Position numbers and translations under genes: made by a program | The notes under the pieces: generated by a model | Told to the model about the DNA's origin: nothing | Database searches by the model: none | Seen by the model: only the letters and a program-made list of their open reading frames with translations | Assembly (NCBI GenBank): GCA_000156295.1 | Contig: DS999231.1 | Coordinates: forward strand, 31,451 to 95,450 | DNA from: a marine gamma proteobacterium HTCC2148 | GTDB taxonomy: Bacteria > Pseudomonadota > Gammaproteobacteria > Pseudomonadales > Halieaceae | Length of the DNA stretch: 64,000 nucleotides | Direction: 5' to 3' | Shown: positions 1-9,854 of the stretch, piece after piece | How the letters are laid out: each line of letters opens with the position of its first letter | Position numbering within the stretch: the stretch's first letter is position 1

Positions 1-30
1 GGCGAGATCTTGACTAGTTCACAAGCTTAG

Positions 31-2574
<2,544 letters not shown>

Positions 2575-2593
2575 CCACTCAGGGAAACACTCC

Positions 2594-3112
2594 ATGCAGC
2601 AGCGCCTGATTCAAGCTTTATTCTTGCTCAGTAGTGTCTTGCTGCTCTCAGCCTGTGGCTTTGCGCTGCGCGGTACTGGCGATGTAGCCGTTTCCGAAGA
2701 ATGGCGCTCCATGCACCTCATCACCAACAATCCCAACAGTGAATTTAGCCGGGAAGTGAAAACCCGATTCGCAGCCAATGGAGTGGAGTGGCAAGAAGAC
2801 AGGGAAAACGCCAACTATGCAGTAGTCCTTGGGCCTGAACAATTCAACCAACGCAACCTGTCGCTAAACTCTGAAGCCCGGGCTGCTGAATTTGAGCTCT
2901 CAATGCGCTCCACTTTTTCGGTCAAAGATAGTGAAGGCAAAGCGGTGCTTGGTGACACCACAAGCACGGTTGTCAAACAAATGGAAAATGACCCTCGCAA
3001 TGTCGTGGGCAAGGCTGAGGAAATTCGTATTCTCAAAGCCGAAATGCGCGGCGAACTGGCCCAGCAAATTTTACGCCGCATCGCCTTCTTTGCCGCCGCA
3101 CAGGAATCCTGA
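2594..3112 (+). CDS. lptE: LPS-assembly lipoprotein LptE
   Basis: Outer-membrane lipoprotein that plugs the LptD barrel and helps insert lipopolysaccharide. The 172-residue product starts with a hydrophobic signal peptide ending in a lipobox, LSAC, at about residues 17-20, followed by GFALRG, the start of the mature protein typical of LptE/RlpB. The start ATG has an AGGGAAA ribosome site 7 bases upstream, so the longer reading frame that overlaps leuS is not needed. The TGA stop shares its A with the holA ATG (TGATG), which implies translational coupling. Its place between leuS and holA supports the call. Confidence 0.92.
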   Translation: MQQRLIQALFLLSSVLLLSACGFALRGTGDVAVSEEWRSMHLITNNPNSEFSREVKTRFAANGVEWQEDRENANYAVVLGPEQFNQRNLSLNSEARAAEFELSMRSTFSVKDSEGKAVLGDTTSTVVKQMENDPRNVVGKAEEIRILKAEMRGELAQQILRRIAFFAAAQES

Positions 3113-4125
3113 TGCGCGTCTACCCGGAGAAGCTCGCCGGACAACTACAACAGAACCTGCTGCCGGTTTACCTCATCAGCGGCGACGAGCCGCTACTGGT
3201 GCAGGAGTGCTGCGACCAGGTGCGCCTGGCGGCGCGCAATGCCGGTTGCACCGACCGGGAAGTCATTGACGTCAGTAACCCCGGCTTCAAATGGGACGAA
3301 ATTCTCGGCAGCGCCTCCAGCATGTCTTTGTTTGCCGATCGCAAACTGGTAGAGCTGCGTATTCCCACGGGCAAGCCAGGCGCAGAGGGCAGCAAGGCAT
3401 TGGTGGAGTACCTGAACATTAGTGCTGGTAGCGAAGACGTACTGTTAATTATCGCCGGCAAGATCGACAAACAATCGACCAACAGCAAATGGTATAAAGC
3501 CCTGGATAACGCTGGCGCTGCCGTACAAGTCTGGCCAGTGGATGCCAAAGACTTGCCCCGCTGGCTACAGCAACGAGTCAGTGCCGCCGGTATGTCTATC
3601 GACAATGATGCGCTGCAGTTACTGTGCGATCGGGTTGAAGGTAATCTGCTGGCTGCGGTGCAAGAAGTGGAAAAACTCAAACTACTGGCCGAGGGTGGCC
3701 AGATTACCGCAGAAACTGTAACGACTTCTGTGTCTAACAACGCCCGCTACAACCTTTTTGACATGACCGACAACGCCCTAAAAGGCAATGCCGCAGGAAG
3801 CCTTAAAATGCTGCATGGATTGCGCGGCGAAGGCACTGAACCGGCCGTGGCCCTTTGGGCACTGCTGCGTGAGATACGCACCCTCTATCAGGCACAACAG
3901 TCCGTTGACTCCGGTCAAAACCCACAGCAGGCATTGAGCTCACTGAGAGTCTGGAAAAACCGCATAGGCCTGATGCAAGGGGCACTGGGGCGTCACAGCC
4001 GCGACTCGCTGTCACACTTAATGGAGCAAGCCACAGAGGTAGACGGCAGTATCAAAGGTTTCTCCGGGGGCAAGCCCTGGGACAATTTAGAGTCTTTAAT
4101 ACTCGATCTCGCCAGCGTTCGTTAA
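3112..4125 (+). CDS. holA: DNA polymerase III delta subunit
   Basis: Clamp-loader delta subunit, which opens the beta sliding clamp. The 337 residues match the family length. The N-terminal segment LLPVYLISGDEPLLVQE is the hallmark nucleotide-fold start of HolA, and the C-terminal helical domain follows (residues about 215-337). It overlaps lptE by one base. About 195 bp separate it from imuA; that gap includes a LexA box. Confidence 0.94.
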   Translation: MRVYPEKLAGQLQQNLLPVYLISGDEPLLVQECCDQVRLAARNAGCTDREVIDVSNPGFKWDEILGSASSMSLFADRKLVELRIPTGKPGAEGSKALVEYLNISAGSEDVLLIIAGKIDKQSTNSKWYKALDNAGAAVQVWPVDAKDLPRWLQQRVSAAGMSIDNDALQLLCDRVEGNLLAAVQEVEKLKLLAEGGQITAETVTTSVSNNARYNLFDMTDNALKGNAAGSLKMLHGLRGEGTEPAVALWALLREIRTLYQAQQSVDSGQNPQQALSSLRVWKNRIGLMQGALGRHSRDSLSHLMEQATEVDGSIKGFSGGKPWDNLESLILDLASVR

Positions 4126-4274
4126 ACAACCACTTTCCAACACAAACAGGGCTGAAACCGGCCTTGCCTATGCCGGTGCGACCGTGCCGTGGCACTCATC
4201 TACACATGTCGCCTAATGAGACAGGTGCTGGCAGTATGTAAATTTTACCGCTTGCAAAGCCCGCTGAGCACAAC

Positions 4275-4294
4275 TACTGTATATACAAACAGTG
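4275..4294 (+). promoter_or_regulatory. LexA (SOS) box of imuA
   Basis: CTGTATATACAAACAG (4277-4292) fits the gammaproteobacterial LexA consensus CTG-N10-CAG with an AT-rich centre. It ends about 30 bp before the imuA ATG. A repressor bound here would cover the promoter region. It matches two further boxes before imuB and dnaE2. Confidence 0.88.
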
Positions 4295-4321
4295 TATGAA
4301 TATACAGCAGAGGGCGCGGCC

Positions 4322-5077
4322 ATGAATGAGGCACTACAGCAGGTTATTAATCGTAACGACACCTGGCAGGGACACCTGGCCGGCCAGGTACTTTCCGCCA
4401 ACGGCGACAGCCACTGGGATGAGGATCGTCTCTCCACCGGTTACAGCACGCTGGATAAAGAGCTGCGCAGCGATGGCTGGCCTCTTGGCAGCACGGTAGA
4501 AGTACTCAGCGATGGCTGCGGTCTGGGCTCCATGGGCCTGTTCCTGCCCGCCATGGAAAAACTTAGCGCTGAAGGCCGCTGGCAGGTATTTATTGCCCCA
4601 CCTTTCACACCTTACGCACCCTTGCTCAAGGCAAGGGGCATAGATACCGACCAGATTCTGCTGGTACACCCCAAAAGTCGTGAAGACCTGTTGTGGGCTA
4701 CCGAGCAAGCCCTACGCAGCACCACCAGCAGCGCTGTGTTCAGCTGGCTTGGCGCAGATGAGTACAGCTATAGCGAACTGCGCAAGCTGCAACTGGCCGC
4801 CGCCAGCGGCGACAGCCTTTCGGTGTTATTTCGCCCCCAGGAGGCCGCCCGTAATCACGCTCCCGCGAGCCTGCGCTTGCAAATGCGCGAATACCGCAAG
4901 GTACATATTCTCAAGCAACGCGGCGGCAACCAGTATATAGACGTGACCCTGCCCCCGTCGGAAGACGTGCCAGAGCATCCTCAGCTGTGGGAAGTACCTT
5001 CGTGGCAGGCGAGCCCCGGGCAGGCCAGCCCCGGGCAGGCGAGCCCAAAGGCCCAGCCGGCGTTTTCATTTGCCTGA
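4322..5077 (+). CDS. imuA: SOS mutasome protein ImuA (RecA-fold)
   Basis: RecA-like accessory protein of the ImuA-ImuB-DnaE2 translesion mutasome. The segment STGYSTLDKEL followed by GWPLGSTVEVLSDGCGLGSMGLFLP is the family core. The P-loop position reads GCGLGSMGL, without the GKT/S needed for ordinary ATP binding. The ATG at 4322 is chosen because the upstream in-frame GTG (4292) lies inside the LexA box. The C-terminus carries a short QASPG repeat encoded by a 15-bp tandem repeat (about 5007-5045). Unlike the usual operon, imuB is about 6 kb away and dnaE2 about 14 kb away. Confidence 0.88.
   Translation: MNEALQQVINRNDTWQGHLAGQVLSANGDSHWDEDRLSTGYSTLDKELRSDGWPLGSTVEVLSDGCGLGSMGLFLPAMEKLSAEGRWQVFIAPPFTPYAPLLKARGIDTDQILLVHPKSREDLLWATEQALRSTTSSAVFSWLGADEYSYSELRKLQLAAASGDSLSVLFRPQEAARNHAPASLRLQMREYRKVHILKQRGGNQYIDVTLPPSEDVPEHPQLWEVPSWQASPGQASPGQASPKAQPAFSFA
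5007..5046 (+). repeat. 15-bp tandem repeat in imuA 3' end
   Basis: About two and a half copies of a GC-rich 15-bp unit (gcaggcgagccccgg and a one-base variant) encode QASPGQASPGQASP near the ImuA C-terminus. It probably arose by slippage and forms a flexible tail. No function is apparent. Confidence 0.7.
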
Positions 5078-5175
5078 GTAAAAGCGGGGCATGATAGAAG
5101 TCAAACATTCGCAAGCCCCGCTCTGCTAAACTCCGCTCTGCACTTTTTTAAACGCACAGAGATTGGAGCTAAGCA

Positions 5176-5613
5176 ATGCAAGATTTTCCCCATCACTACC
5201 TCGTATCCGCCAACGCTGAAGCCGCAGGCACAGTTGCCCTGAAAAGCGACAATATGCCGCAAATCGTTTCCGCACCACCCGCGGAATTCGGCGGCCCGGG
5301 AGACCAGTGGTCACCTGAGCATTTGCTGGTAGCTTCCGTTGCCGACTGCTTCATTCTCACCTTTCGCGCTATTTCAAGCGCGTCAAAAATGGAGTGGGTG
5401 TCGCTAGAGGCAACAGCAGAGGGCGTGTTGGATAAAGTAGAAAGAGCACCGCAGTTCACTGCATTTACCGTGAAAGCCACTCTCACTGTGCCTGCAGGCA
5501 CAGATGAAGCAAAGGCCCGGCGCTTGCTGGACAAAGCCGAGGGCGCCTGCATGATCACCAATTCTATGAAGGCTCCGTGCCACCTGAATGCTGATATAGT
5601 TTTCGCCTCTTAA
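5176..5613 (+). CDS. OsmC/Ohr family protein
   Basis: Small thiol-dependent peroxidase-family protein of 145 residues. The family core WSPEHLLVASVADC places the first reactive cysteine at residue 58, and EGACMITNSMKA places the second at about residue 125. This pair reduces organic hydroperoxides in OsmC and Ohr; which subfamily this belongs to cannot be settled by eye. A GGAG ribosome site lies 7-8 bases before the ATG. It is followed closely by the small membrane-protein and macrodomain genes in the same direction. Confidence 0.85.
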   Translation: MQDFPHHYLVSANAEAAGTVALKSDNMPQIVSAPPAEFGGPGDQWSPEHLLVASVADCFILTFRAISSASKMEWVSLEATAEGVLDKVERAPQFTAFTVKATLTVPAGTDEAKARRLLDKAEGACMITNSMKAPCHLNADIVFAS

Positions 5614-5645
5614 ATTAGCGCTGCGACGCAGCCTGCGAGAGCAAT

Positions 5646-5762
5646 ATGGATGAGTGGCTAACAGAATACGGCGTCACCCTTGGCGTTGGAGCACTCATCC
5701 TGTTCATGATTTTTATTGTTTGGGACCTCGCCAAGCGCAGCAATGCCGGCGACATACAGTGA
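5646..5762 (+). CDS. 38-residue single-span membrane protein (DUF2788-like)
   Basis: Small ORF starting [15 protein letters not shown] with one hydrophobic helix (about residues 12-27) and a motif [10 protein letters not shown]. From memory this resembles the first half of DUF2788 proteins, which usually continue into a second membrane helix; here the frame stops right after SNAG. Its TGA stop overlaps the GTG start of the macrodomain gene (GTGA), which suggests coupled translation. It could be a truncated family member or a natural short form. Confidence 0.55.
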   Translation: MDEWLTEYGVTLGVGALILFMIFIVWDLAKRSNAGDIQ

Positions 5763-6277
5763 ACAATATAAAACTCACTATTGGCGACATTACTACCGCT
5801 GAGGTAGACGCTATTGTGAATGCTGCCAACGAAGTGATGCTTGGCGGTGGCGGTGTTGACGGCGCCATTCACCGCGCCGCCGGCCCCGAACTGTTAGCCG
5901 AATGCAGGAAAGTACCCGCGATGAACGGCATACGCTGCCCCACTGGCCAGGCACGGATTACCGGCGCTGGCGAGCTACCTGCAAGCTACGTGATTCACAC
6001 GGTGGGACCTGTGTACGATGAAGCAGAAAACCCCGAAGAGTTGCTCGCACTCGCCTATCGCAACAGCCTGTTACTAGCGCTGGAAAACCAGTGCCAATCG
6101 ATTGCGTTCCCCGCCATATCCTGTGGTGTATTTGGGTATCCCCTGGACGCGGCTGCAGAGGTGGCTTTCGCGACTTGCAGCGAACAACAATTCAAATCGC
6201 TGGATATCAGCTTTTATCTTTTTGGGGATCAGATATTTGAGATCTGGCAGCCAGTTTTCAACCCAGCCAAAGTTTAA
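5759..6277 (+). CDS. Macrodomain ADP-ribose hydrolase
   Basis: YmdB/MacroD-type macrodomain, which binds ADP-ribose and hydrolyses O-acetyl-ADP-ribose or removes ADP-ribose from proteins. Visible motifs are GDIT at 9-12, NAAN at 21-24 (catalytic/binding Asn), the glycine loop [14 protein letters not shown] at 29-42 and ISCGVFGYP at 120-128. Its length of 172 residues is the usual single-domain size. The start is a GTG that overlaps the stop of the preceding small gene; the longer open frame upstream is not homologous. It is the last core gene before the accessory island. Confidence 0.87.
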   Translation: MNNIKLTIGDITTAEVDAIVNAANEVMLGGGGVDGAIHRAAGPELLAECRKVPAMNGIRCPTGQARITGAGELPASYVIHTVGPVYDEAENPEELLALAYRNSLLLALENQCQSIAFPAISCGVFGYPLDAAAEVAFATCSEQQFKSLDISFYLFGDQIFEIWQPVFNPAKV

Positions 6278-6305
6278 CCCCACCTAAAAGAAACCAATTT
6301 CAGGC

Positions 6306-6397
6306 AGTCGCTGGCTAGTCCGCTTTTGTCGGCATAGAATTGTTTCCGGGTGGCATGGATGCCGTCTGAAAATCATATTCGGACTAAAACAGCGACT
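6306..6397. repeat. Nested inverted repeats at the left edge of the island
   Basis: AGTCGCT (6306-6312) pairs with AGCGACT (6391-6397). TAGTCCG (6316-6322) pairs with CGGACTA (6380-6386). GGCAT/ATGCC (6352-6363) forms a central hairpin. The spacers between outer and inner boxes are 3 and 4 nt. Two paired boxes with unequal spacers over 92 bp recall the folded form of an integron attC site, but no GTTRRRY core is present. Confidence 0.45.
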
Positions 6398-6408
6398 ATT
6401 TGGAAAGT

Positions 6409-6432
6409 GTCCGCTTTCACCTCAAAGCGGAC
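6409..6432 (-). repeat. 24-bp interrupted palindrome, copy 1
   Basis: Perfect 9-bp arms, GTCCGCTTT and AAAGCGGAC, around the 6-nt loop CACCTC. In the common orientation (minus strand) it reads GTCCGCT, then TTGAGGTGAA, then AGCGGAC. It lies about 40 bp past the 3' end of the coiled-coil gene. No T-run follows, so it is not a standard terminator. Confidence 0.85.
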
Positions 6433-6473
6433 GTCAAATAAATTCTGAAGTAATTTAAAGTTAGATACTGTGC

Positions 6474-7361
6474 CTATTCAGATATATTAGGAAACGACTG
6501 GTAAGCCATATCTAACATAGTCTGGAATTGTACAATGAGAGCGTCCTTATCAGGGAGTGACAAGCTTGAGGTTCGTTCTTGAAAAATTGTAGTCATTGCA
6601 ACAGCTTGACCTTTGACTTGGCCGATCTTTTCGGCCACTACTTCAGCGGTTTTCTCAGCAGGTTTCTCGCAAAAGGTATCAGTGTAGACCTGATATTTCA
6701 CTCCGAGTTGATCTGTTGCAGACTCGATTTCCCTGAACATCTGACACATTTCATAGACGCCGGCCGCCGCTAAACCAATACTGGCAGCGTCACCAACTAC
6801 CGGCAACCACCCCATAAGTTCACCTGCCGCATCATAAATGGCAACTTTACTAAAGCGCTTGGAAGCGGTGCGCTCGATAACTTTACCAGTTCTCCGGAAA
6901 TTGCTGATTTTGCTTTTGTGCGCGCGTATCAGGCCACCTTGCTGACTTATTGTTACTCCCGCGCCCCTCAAAGCAGTTGCAGATTTTTTTAACTCGATCG
7001 AAGTTGCTCTTAGAACTTGATTCTTTTTAGCGATAGCGTTGCTTTGTTTCTTTATCAATCGGTTTTTCTGACTTATTTCTGCATTTCTATTTTCCAACGC
7101 CAAGGAAGCTTTTTTGTATTTGAGCTCTCTGGCTTTTAACGCATCGCTCGCCGAAGATGCAAGTGTCGCTCCAAAGAAGAACCCCATAGAATCATTGAAT
7201 CTATTCGCGATCGCCTCGTTATAGAGGGCCAAAAAGGAAATAGAGGAGAATAATATAAGGGCCACGATTACGAGAGCTATAAGTGGATTTCTTATCAGGA
7301 ACCACGCTGCTCTCACCGGTGCTTTGATTATTCGGACTGCAAAAGACGCGTTCTCGGTCAT
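6474..7361 (-). CDS. Hypothetical coiled-coil membrane protein
   Basis: I do not recognise this protein. It has an N-terminal transmembrane helix (about residues 20-45, rich in I, L, V, A). A Lys/Gln/Asn-rich predicted coiled coil follows (about 60-140, with repeated KK and QK heptads). Next comes a small-residue stretch, WLPVVGDAASIGLAAAG, which could be a second membrane-active helix, then a hydrophilic tail. The ATG at 7361 has a GGAG site 9 bases upstream; an ATG at 7376 with no such site is the alternative. Base composition is AT-rich compared with the core genes. It is the first unit of the palindrome-bounded array. Confidence 0.6.
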   Translation of the reverse strand: MTENASFAVRIIKAPVRAAWFLIRNPLIALVIVALILFSSISFLALYNEAIANRFNDSMGFFFGATLASSASDALKARELKYKKASLALENRNAEISQKNRLIKKQSNAIAKKNQVLRATSIELKKSATALRGAGVTISQQGGLIRAHKSKISNFRRTGKVIERTASKRFSKVAIYDAAGELMGWLPVVGDAASIGLAAAGVYEMCQMFREIESATDQLGVKYQVYTDTFCEKPAEKTAEVVAEKIGQVKGQAVAMTTIFQERTSSLSLPDKDALIVQFQTMLDMAYQSFPNISE

Positions 7362-7503
7362 AAAATCAGGCTCCATAAGTTACCGGTAGAAAATAAACTT
7401 TTTAATTCCCGATGGGATTATATCGAAATTTAGATAAATGCTTATGTCATTTTTGGAAGAAGCACACCGCGGCGCGCCGTGCTCTAACTCCGCTAGGGGA
7501 AAC

Positions 7504-7527
7504 GTCCGCTTTCACCTCAAAGGCGAC
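7504..7527 (-). repeat. 24-bp interrupted palindrome, copy 2 (imperfect)
   Basis: On the plus strand it reads GTCCGCTTT, CACCTC, then AAAGGCGAC. The right arm has G and C exchanged relative to copy 1, so one arm is degenerate while the other is intact. It separates the coiled-coil gene from the octapeptide-repeat gene. Confidence 0.75.
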
Positions 7528-7574
7528 ATCAACGCCTGGACATCAAATTATAGCGACCGGTGTGGATCTTAGGT

Positions 7575-8069
7575 TTACTGGCACAAGATTGGACACTTGC
7601 TCATGTCGCCCCCGTATCCATCGTAACAATTGCCACCATAGCCAGCGTAGCAATTGCCACCATAGCCATCGTAGAGCGGCCCTCCATATCCATCATATAG
7701 AGGCCCACCATAGCCATCATATAGCGGCCCTCCGTAACCATCGTAGCAAGGTCCACCATATAAATCAGAACCAATACAGCCAACGGCGTAGTTGCTGCTC
7801 CTCTTCAGGCTAACTAGAGTGACATTTTCAGGGTTGCTCTCAACAAATAAGGAAGTACAGCCTTCGATAAAAGAATTCGACCGGCCGCCACACTCGTGTG
7901 GCCCGGTTAATCCGTTTTCTATGGCCCAATTGTAACCCGCTATATGCCCGGAGCAGTCTTGCGTGCATTTGTAACCTCTAAAATAAAGATCTTCAAATTC
8001 CGGTAGGGATGCGTCATCCGCTAAAGATACCGCTGGGAAAATTAGTATCAACAATAACAAAGGGAACAT
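7575..8069 (-). CDS. Secreted protein with C-terminal YDGYGG octapeptide repeats
   Basis: 164 residues: a signal peptide (MFPLLLLILIFPAVSLA), then a cysteine-containing middle domain (FRGYKCTQDCSGH...ECGGRSNSFIEGC), then about six octads of the form GG-P/N-L/C-Y-D-G-Y. The middle part recalls a small family of secreted hypothetical proteins from marine bacteria, but I cannot name a function. An AAGGA site lies about 12 bases before the ATG. Paired cysteines in the repeats (GGPCYDGY, GGNCYDGY) suggest disulfide cross-linking or metal binding. It occupies one palindrome-bounded unit. Confidence 0.65.
   Translation of the reverse strand: MFPLLLLILIFPAVSLADDASLPEFEDLYFRGYKCTQDCSGHIAGYNWAIENGLTGPHECGGRSNSFIEGCTSLFVESNPENVTLVSLKRSSNYAVGCIGSDLYGGPCYDGYGGPLYDGYGGPLYDGYGGPLYDGYGGNCYAGYGGNCYDGYGGDMSKCPILCQ
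7614..7760 (-). repeat. 24-bp tandem repeats encoding the octapeptide
   Basis: About six near-identical 24-bp units on the minus strand encode GGxxYDGY. The three middle units are the most alike (GGPLYDGY), as expected from recent slippage or unequal exchange. Apparent histidine-rich reading frames on the plus strand here are shadows of this repeat. Confidence 0.8.
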
Positions 8070-8151
8070 TATCTAATTACCATCCTTGGTCTAATTGGTG
8101 CAGTTGAGTCTAAATGTATTCCAGCCCGGGCTTCAATCAGATTTAGAACAT

Positions 8152-8175
8152 TTCCGCTATTAGGCGAAAGCGGAC
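8152..8175 (+). repeat. 24-bp interrupted palindrome, copy 3
   Basis: TTCCGCT, centre ATTAGGCGAA, then AGCGGAC. The right half is identical to copies 4 and 5, while the first base of the left arm differs. It lies between the octapeptide-repeat gene and the secreted beta-rich gene. Confidence 0.8.
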
Positions 8176-8231
8176 GTTTTAAATGTAAGCTGACGGACCG
8201 CTTGTCGCTGGGTCCCAGAGTGAAAATATTT

Positions 8232-8660
8232 TTAGTGGTTTGATTTTATCAATCGAATAGAGCCTGTAATCCCATCTCTTTGATTAGTGTAAATACCTAA
8301 GATCTCAGGCAACGCCTTTGTCCCGCCTACAGCAAAGTTCAGATTCGCTGTGCCCACTAGCTGGCCATTACTTCTTATATTCAATTTAGCCGTACCGACA
8401 CAATTACTATTAACGGAATAAGATCCGCCTCCATTCACTGTCGCTCTGTCACCATAAGCGCCCTCAGTTAGTGATTTTAGGGTTATTTTTCCACCGCCAT
8501 TAAAGTGAACGATACCCGCTGCAATCGAAGGAAATCCATCGTAATAATAAGTGAATGTACCACCCGAAGCATAGTTACCCTGTAGCGTAGATTTACTGCA
8601 TGCAGCGCTAGCAGCACCAGGGAGTGCCAAAAGAAGCGCTATTGCAATCAATACTCTCAT
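8232..8660 (-). CDS. Small secreted hypothetical protein
   Basis: 142 residues with a clear Sec signal peptide (MRVLIAIALLLALPGAASA, cleavage before ACSKSTLQGNY). The mature part is rich in Gly, Ser, Asn and alternating hydrophobics, consistent with a beta-sandwich or barrel. The CSxxTLQGxY opening is seen in various secreted proteins of unknown function. A strong AGGAGA ribosome site lies 6 bases upstream. It sits alone in its palindrome-bounded unit. No enzymatic motif is visible. Confidence 0.65.
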   Translation of the reverse strand: MRVLIAIALLLALPGAASAACSKSTLQGNYASGGTFTYYYDGFPSIAAGIVHFNGGGKITLKSLTEGAYGDRATVNGGGSYSVNSNCVGTAKLNIRSNGQLVGTANLNFAVGGTKALPEILGIYTNQRDGITGSIRLIKSNH

Positions 8661-8785
8661 ATTTTTTCTCCTAAAATATTCAATATATATTGGCTATGAA
8701 GTTCGCCATTCCGGAGAGAATATAGCTCTATCAGCGGTTCGACTGAATGACTGGATGCGCCAACGGCATGACTACCTACGCCAAT

Positions 8786-8809
8786 GTCGGCTATTAGGCG
8801 AAAGCGGAC
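8786..8809 (+). repeat. 24-bp interrupted palindrome, copy 4
   Basis: GTCGGCT, centre ATTAGGCGAA, then AGCGGAC. One mismatch in the left arm (GTCGGCT against GTCCGCT); the right half is intact. It ends 92 bp before the recombinase start codon. Confidence 0.8.
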
Positions 8810-8901
8810 CTTTTACCCTCGATAGTTTGGCTTCAGGTCAAAGACTTAATTTGGCCATTGGTGTATTTCATGGACTCCCATCAAGGGAGGAGGAAATAGC
8901 C

Positions 8902-9528
8902 ATGTCTGCACTCAGCATAGAAAACGGTAGTAAACTACCGTGGAATAAGGGAAAGCTTGTAGGCCAGAAACGCCCGCTACAGTTGAAGGAAATCTGGGAA
9001 ATTCGCTTCAAATTGGAGTCGAAGGCCCGAGTTAGGGACTTAGCACTCTTCAATCTCGCAATTGACAGCAAGCTTAGGGCATGTGACCTAATGCAGCTAA
9101 GAATTGCTGACCTAGCCCAGGGCAATCGGATTCAAAGTCGAGCTAGAATAATTCAGCGGAAAACGGGCCGTCCGGTCCAATTCGAGATATCCGAACAGAC
9201 CAGGCGATCTCTAGAAAGCTGGATTGCGCTTAGGAACCTAAAACCGCTCGACTATGTCTTCCCAAGCCGAGTGGTTAAATCTGACCACCTTTCCAGGCGA
9301 CAATACTTACGAATAGTCCATCGATGGGTCGCCGATATCGGGCTGGATACCGCTTTATACGGCACACATACCCTGAGAAGGACTAAGGCCTCTATTATCT
9401 ACAGAAAGACTAAAAACATACGGGCTGTTCAGCTTCTTCTAGGGCATTCGAGCCTCGAGAGCACGGTTAGGTATCTTGGAATAGATGAAGACGATGCCCT
9501 GACGCTGGCTGAACAGATAGAAGTCTAG
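8902..9528 (+). CDS. Short tyrosine recombinase/integrase
   Basis: 208-residue site-specific recombinase. All catalytic residues appear in order: Arg59 (KLRACDL), Lys87 (RKTG), His156-x-x-Arg159 (GTHTLRR), His182 (LLLGHSS) and the nucleophile Tyr191 (VRYLG). There is almost no N-terminal core-binding domain, only about 45 residues starting with a distinctive LPWNKGKLVGQK segment, which I associate with a widespread family of stand-alone short integrases. The ATG at 8902 follows a strong GGAGGAGG site. A longer upstream frame would run through palindrome copy 4 and is unlikely. It is intact and probably active, and is the best candidate for moving the surrounding units. Confidence 0.9.
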   Translation: MSALSIENGSKLPWNKGKLVGQKRPLQLKEIWEIRFKLESKARVRDLALFNLAIDSKLRACDLMQLRIADLAQGNRIQSRARIIQRKTGRPVQFEISEQTRRSLESWIALRNLKPLDYVFPSRVVKSDHLSRRQYLRIVHRWVADIGLDTALYGTHTLRRTKASIIYRKTKNIRAVQLLLGHSSLESTVRYLGIDEDDALTLAEQIEV

Positions 9529-9765
9529 CAGGCACGTCATGGCCGCAACGGCCTATGAACGATGGATGGTAGTGCGTAGCCGGCCATCGTTAGGGAAATG
9601 ACGGCAATTGACCAGTAGATCCTTGCAGGCGTGTGCCTGTGTGCCTCCAAATCCGCGCACCGTAGCCATACTGCTGACTCTGGTAATAGCCACCCATTCG
9701 GTTCCATTGAATATGATCGTTATATTGCGCATGTGAGGAGTATAGATTATCCAGCATGGCGCGAT
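9529..9765. other. Non-coding stretch downstream of the recombinase, with inverted repeats
   Basis: The 326-bp interval 9529-9854 has no supportable gene. It contains GGCCG-CAA-CGGCC (9541-9553) and AACGATGG (9558-9565) paired with CCATCGTT (9584-9591). The flanks CCT before and AGG after extend the second stem if an ATG bulge is allowed. The AAC and GTT at the outer ends resemble attC core trinucleotides, but the full GTTRRRY and RYYYAAC motifs are not met. Confidence 0.5.
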
Positions 9766-9789
9766 GTCCGCTTTCGCCTAATAGCTGAC
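9766..9789 (-). repeat. 24-bp interrupted palindrome, copy 5
   Basis: On the minus strand it reads GTCAGCT, centre ATTAGGCGAA, then AGCGGAC. One left-arm mismatch; the right half is intact. It separates the recombinase unit from the GNAT unit. Confidence 0.8.
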
Positions 9790-9854
9790 TGTCTAGTATC
9801 GGTTTATAAACGGATTAAGTTACCCTTCGACTAGGTTTTCGGAGTTGGCAGTCA

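Noticed and set aside
7461..7483. GC-rich hairpin AGCAC...GTGCT with inner CGGCGCGCCG
   Set aside because: A strong fold, but a single occurrence in a non-coding spacer with no T-run and no partner; no function can be argued.
7412..7813. Histidine-rich reading frame on the plus strand
   Set aside because: It is the antisense of the 24-bp octapeptide repeats of the minus-strand secreted protein; the HH/NH pattern simply mirrors the repeat and no start or ribosome site supports it.
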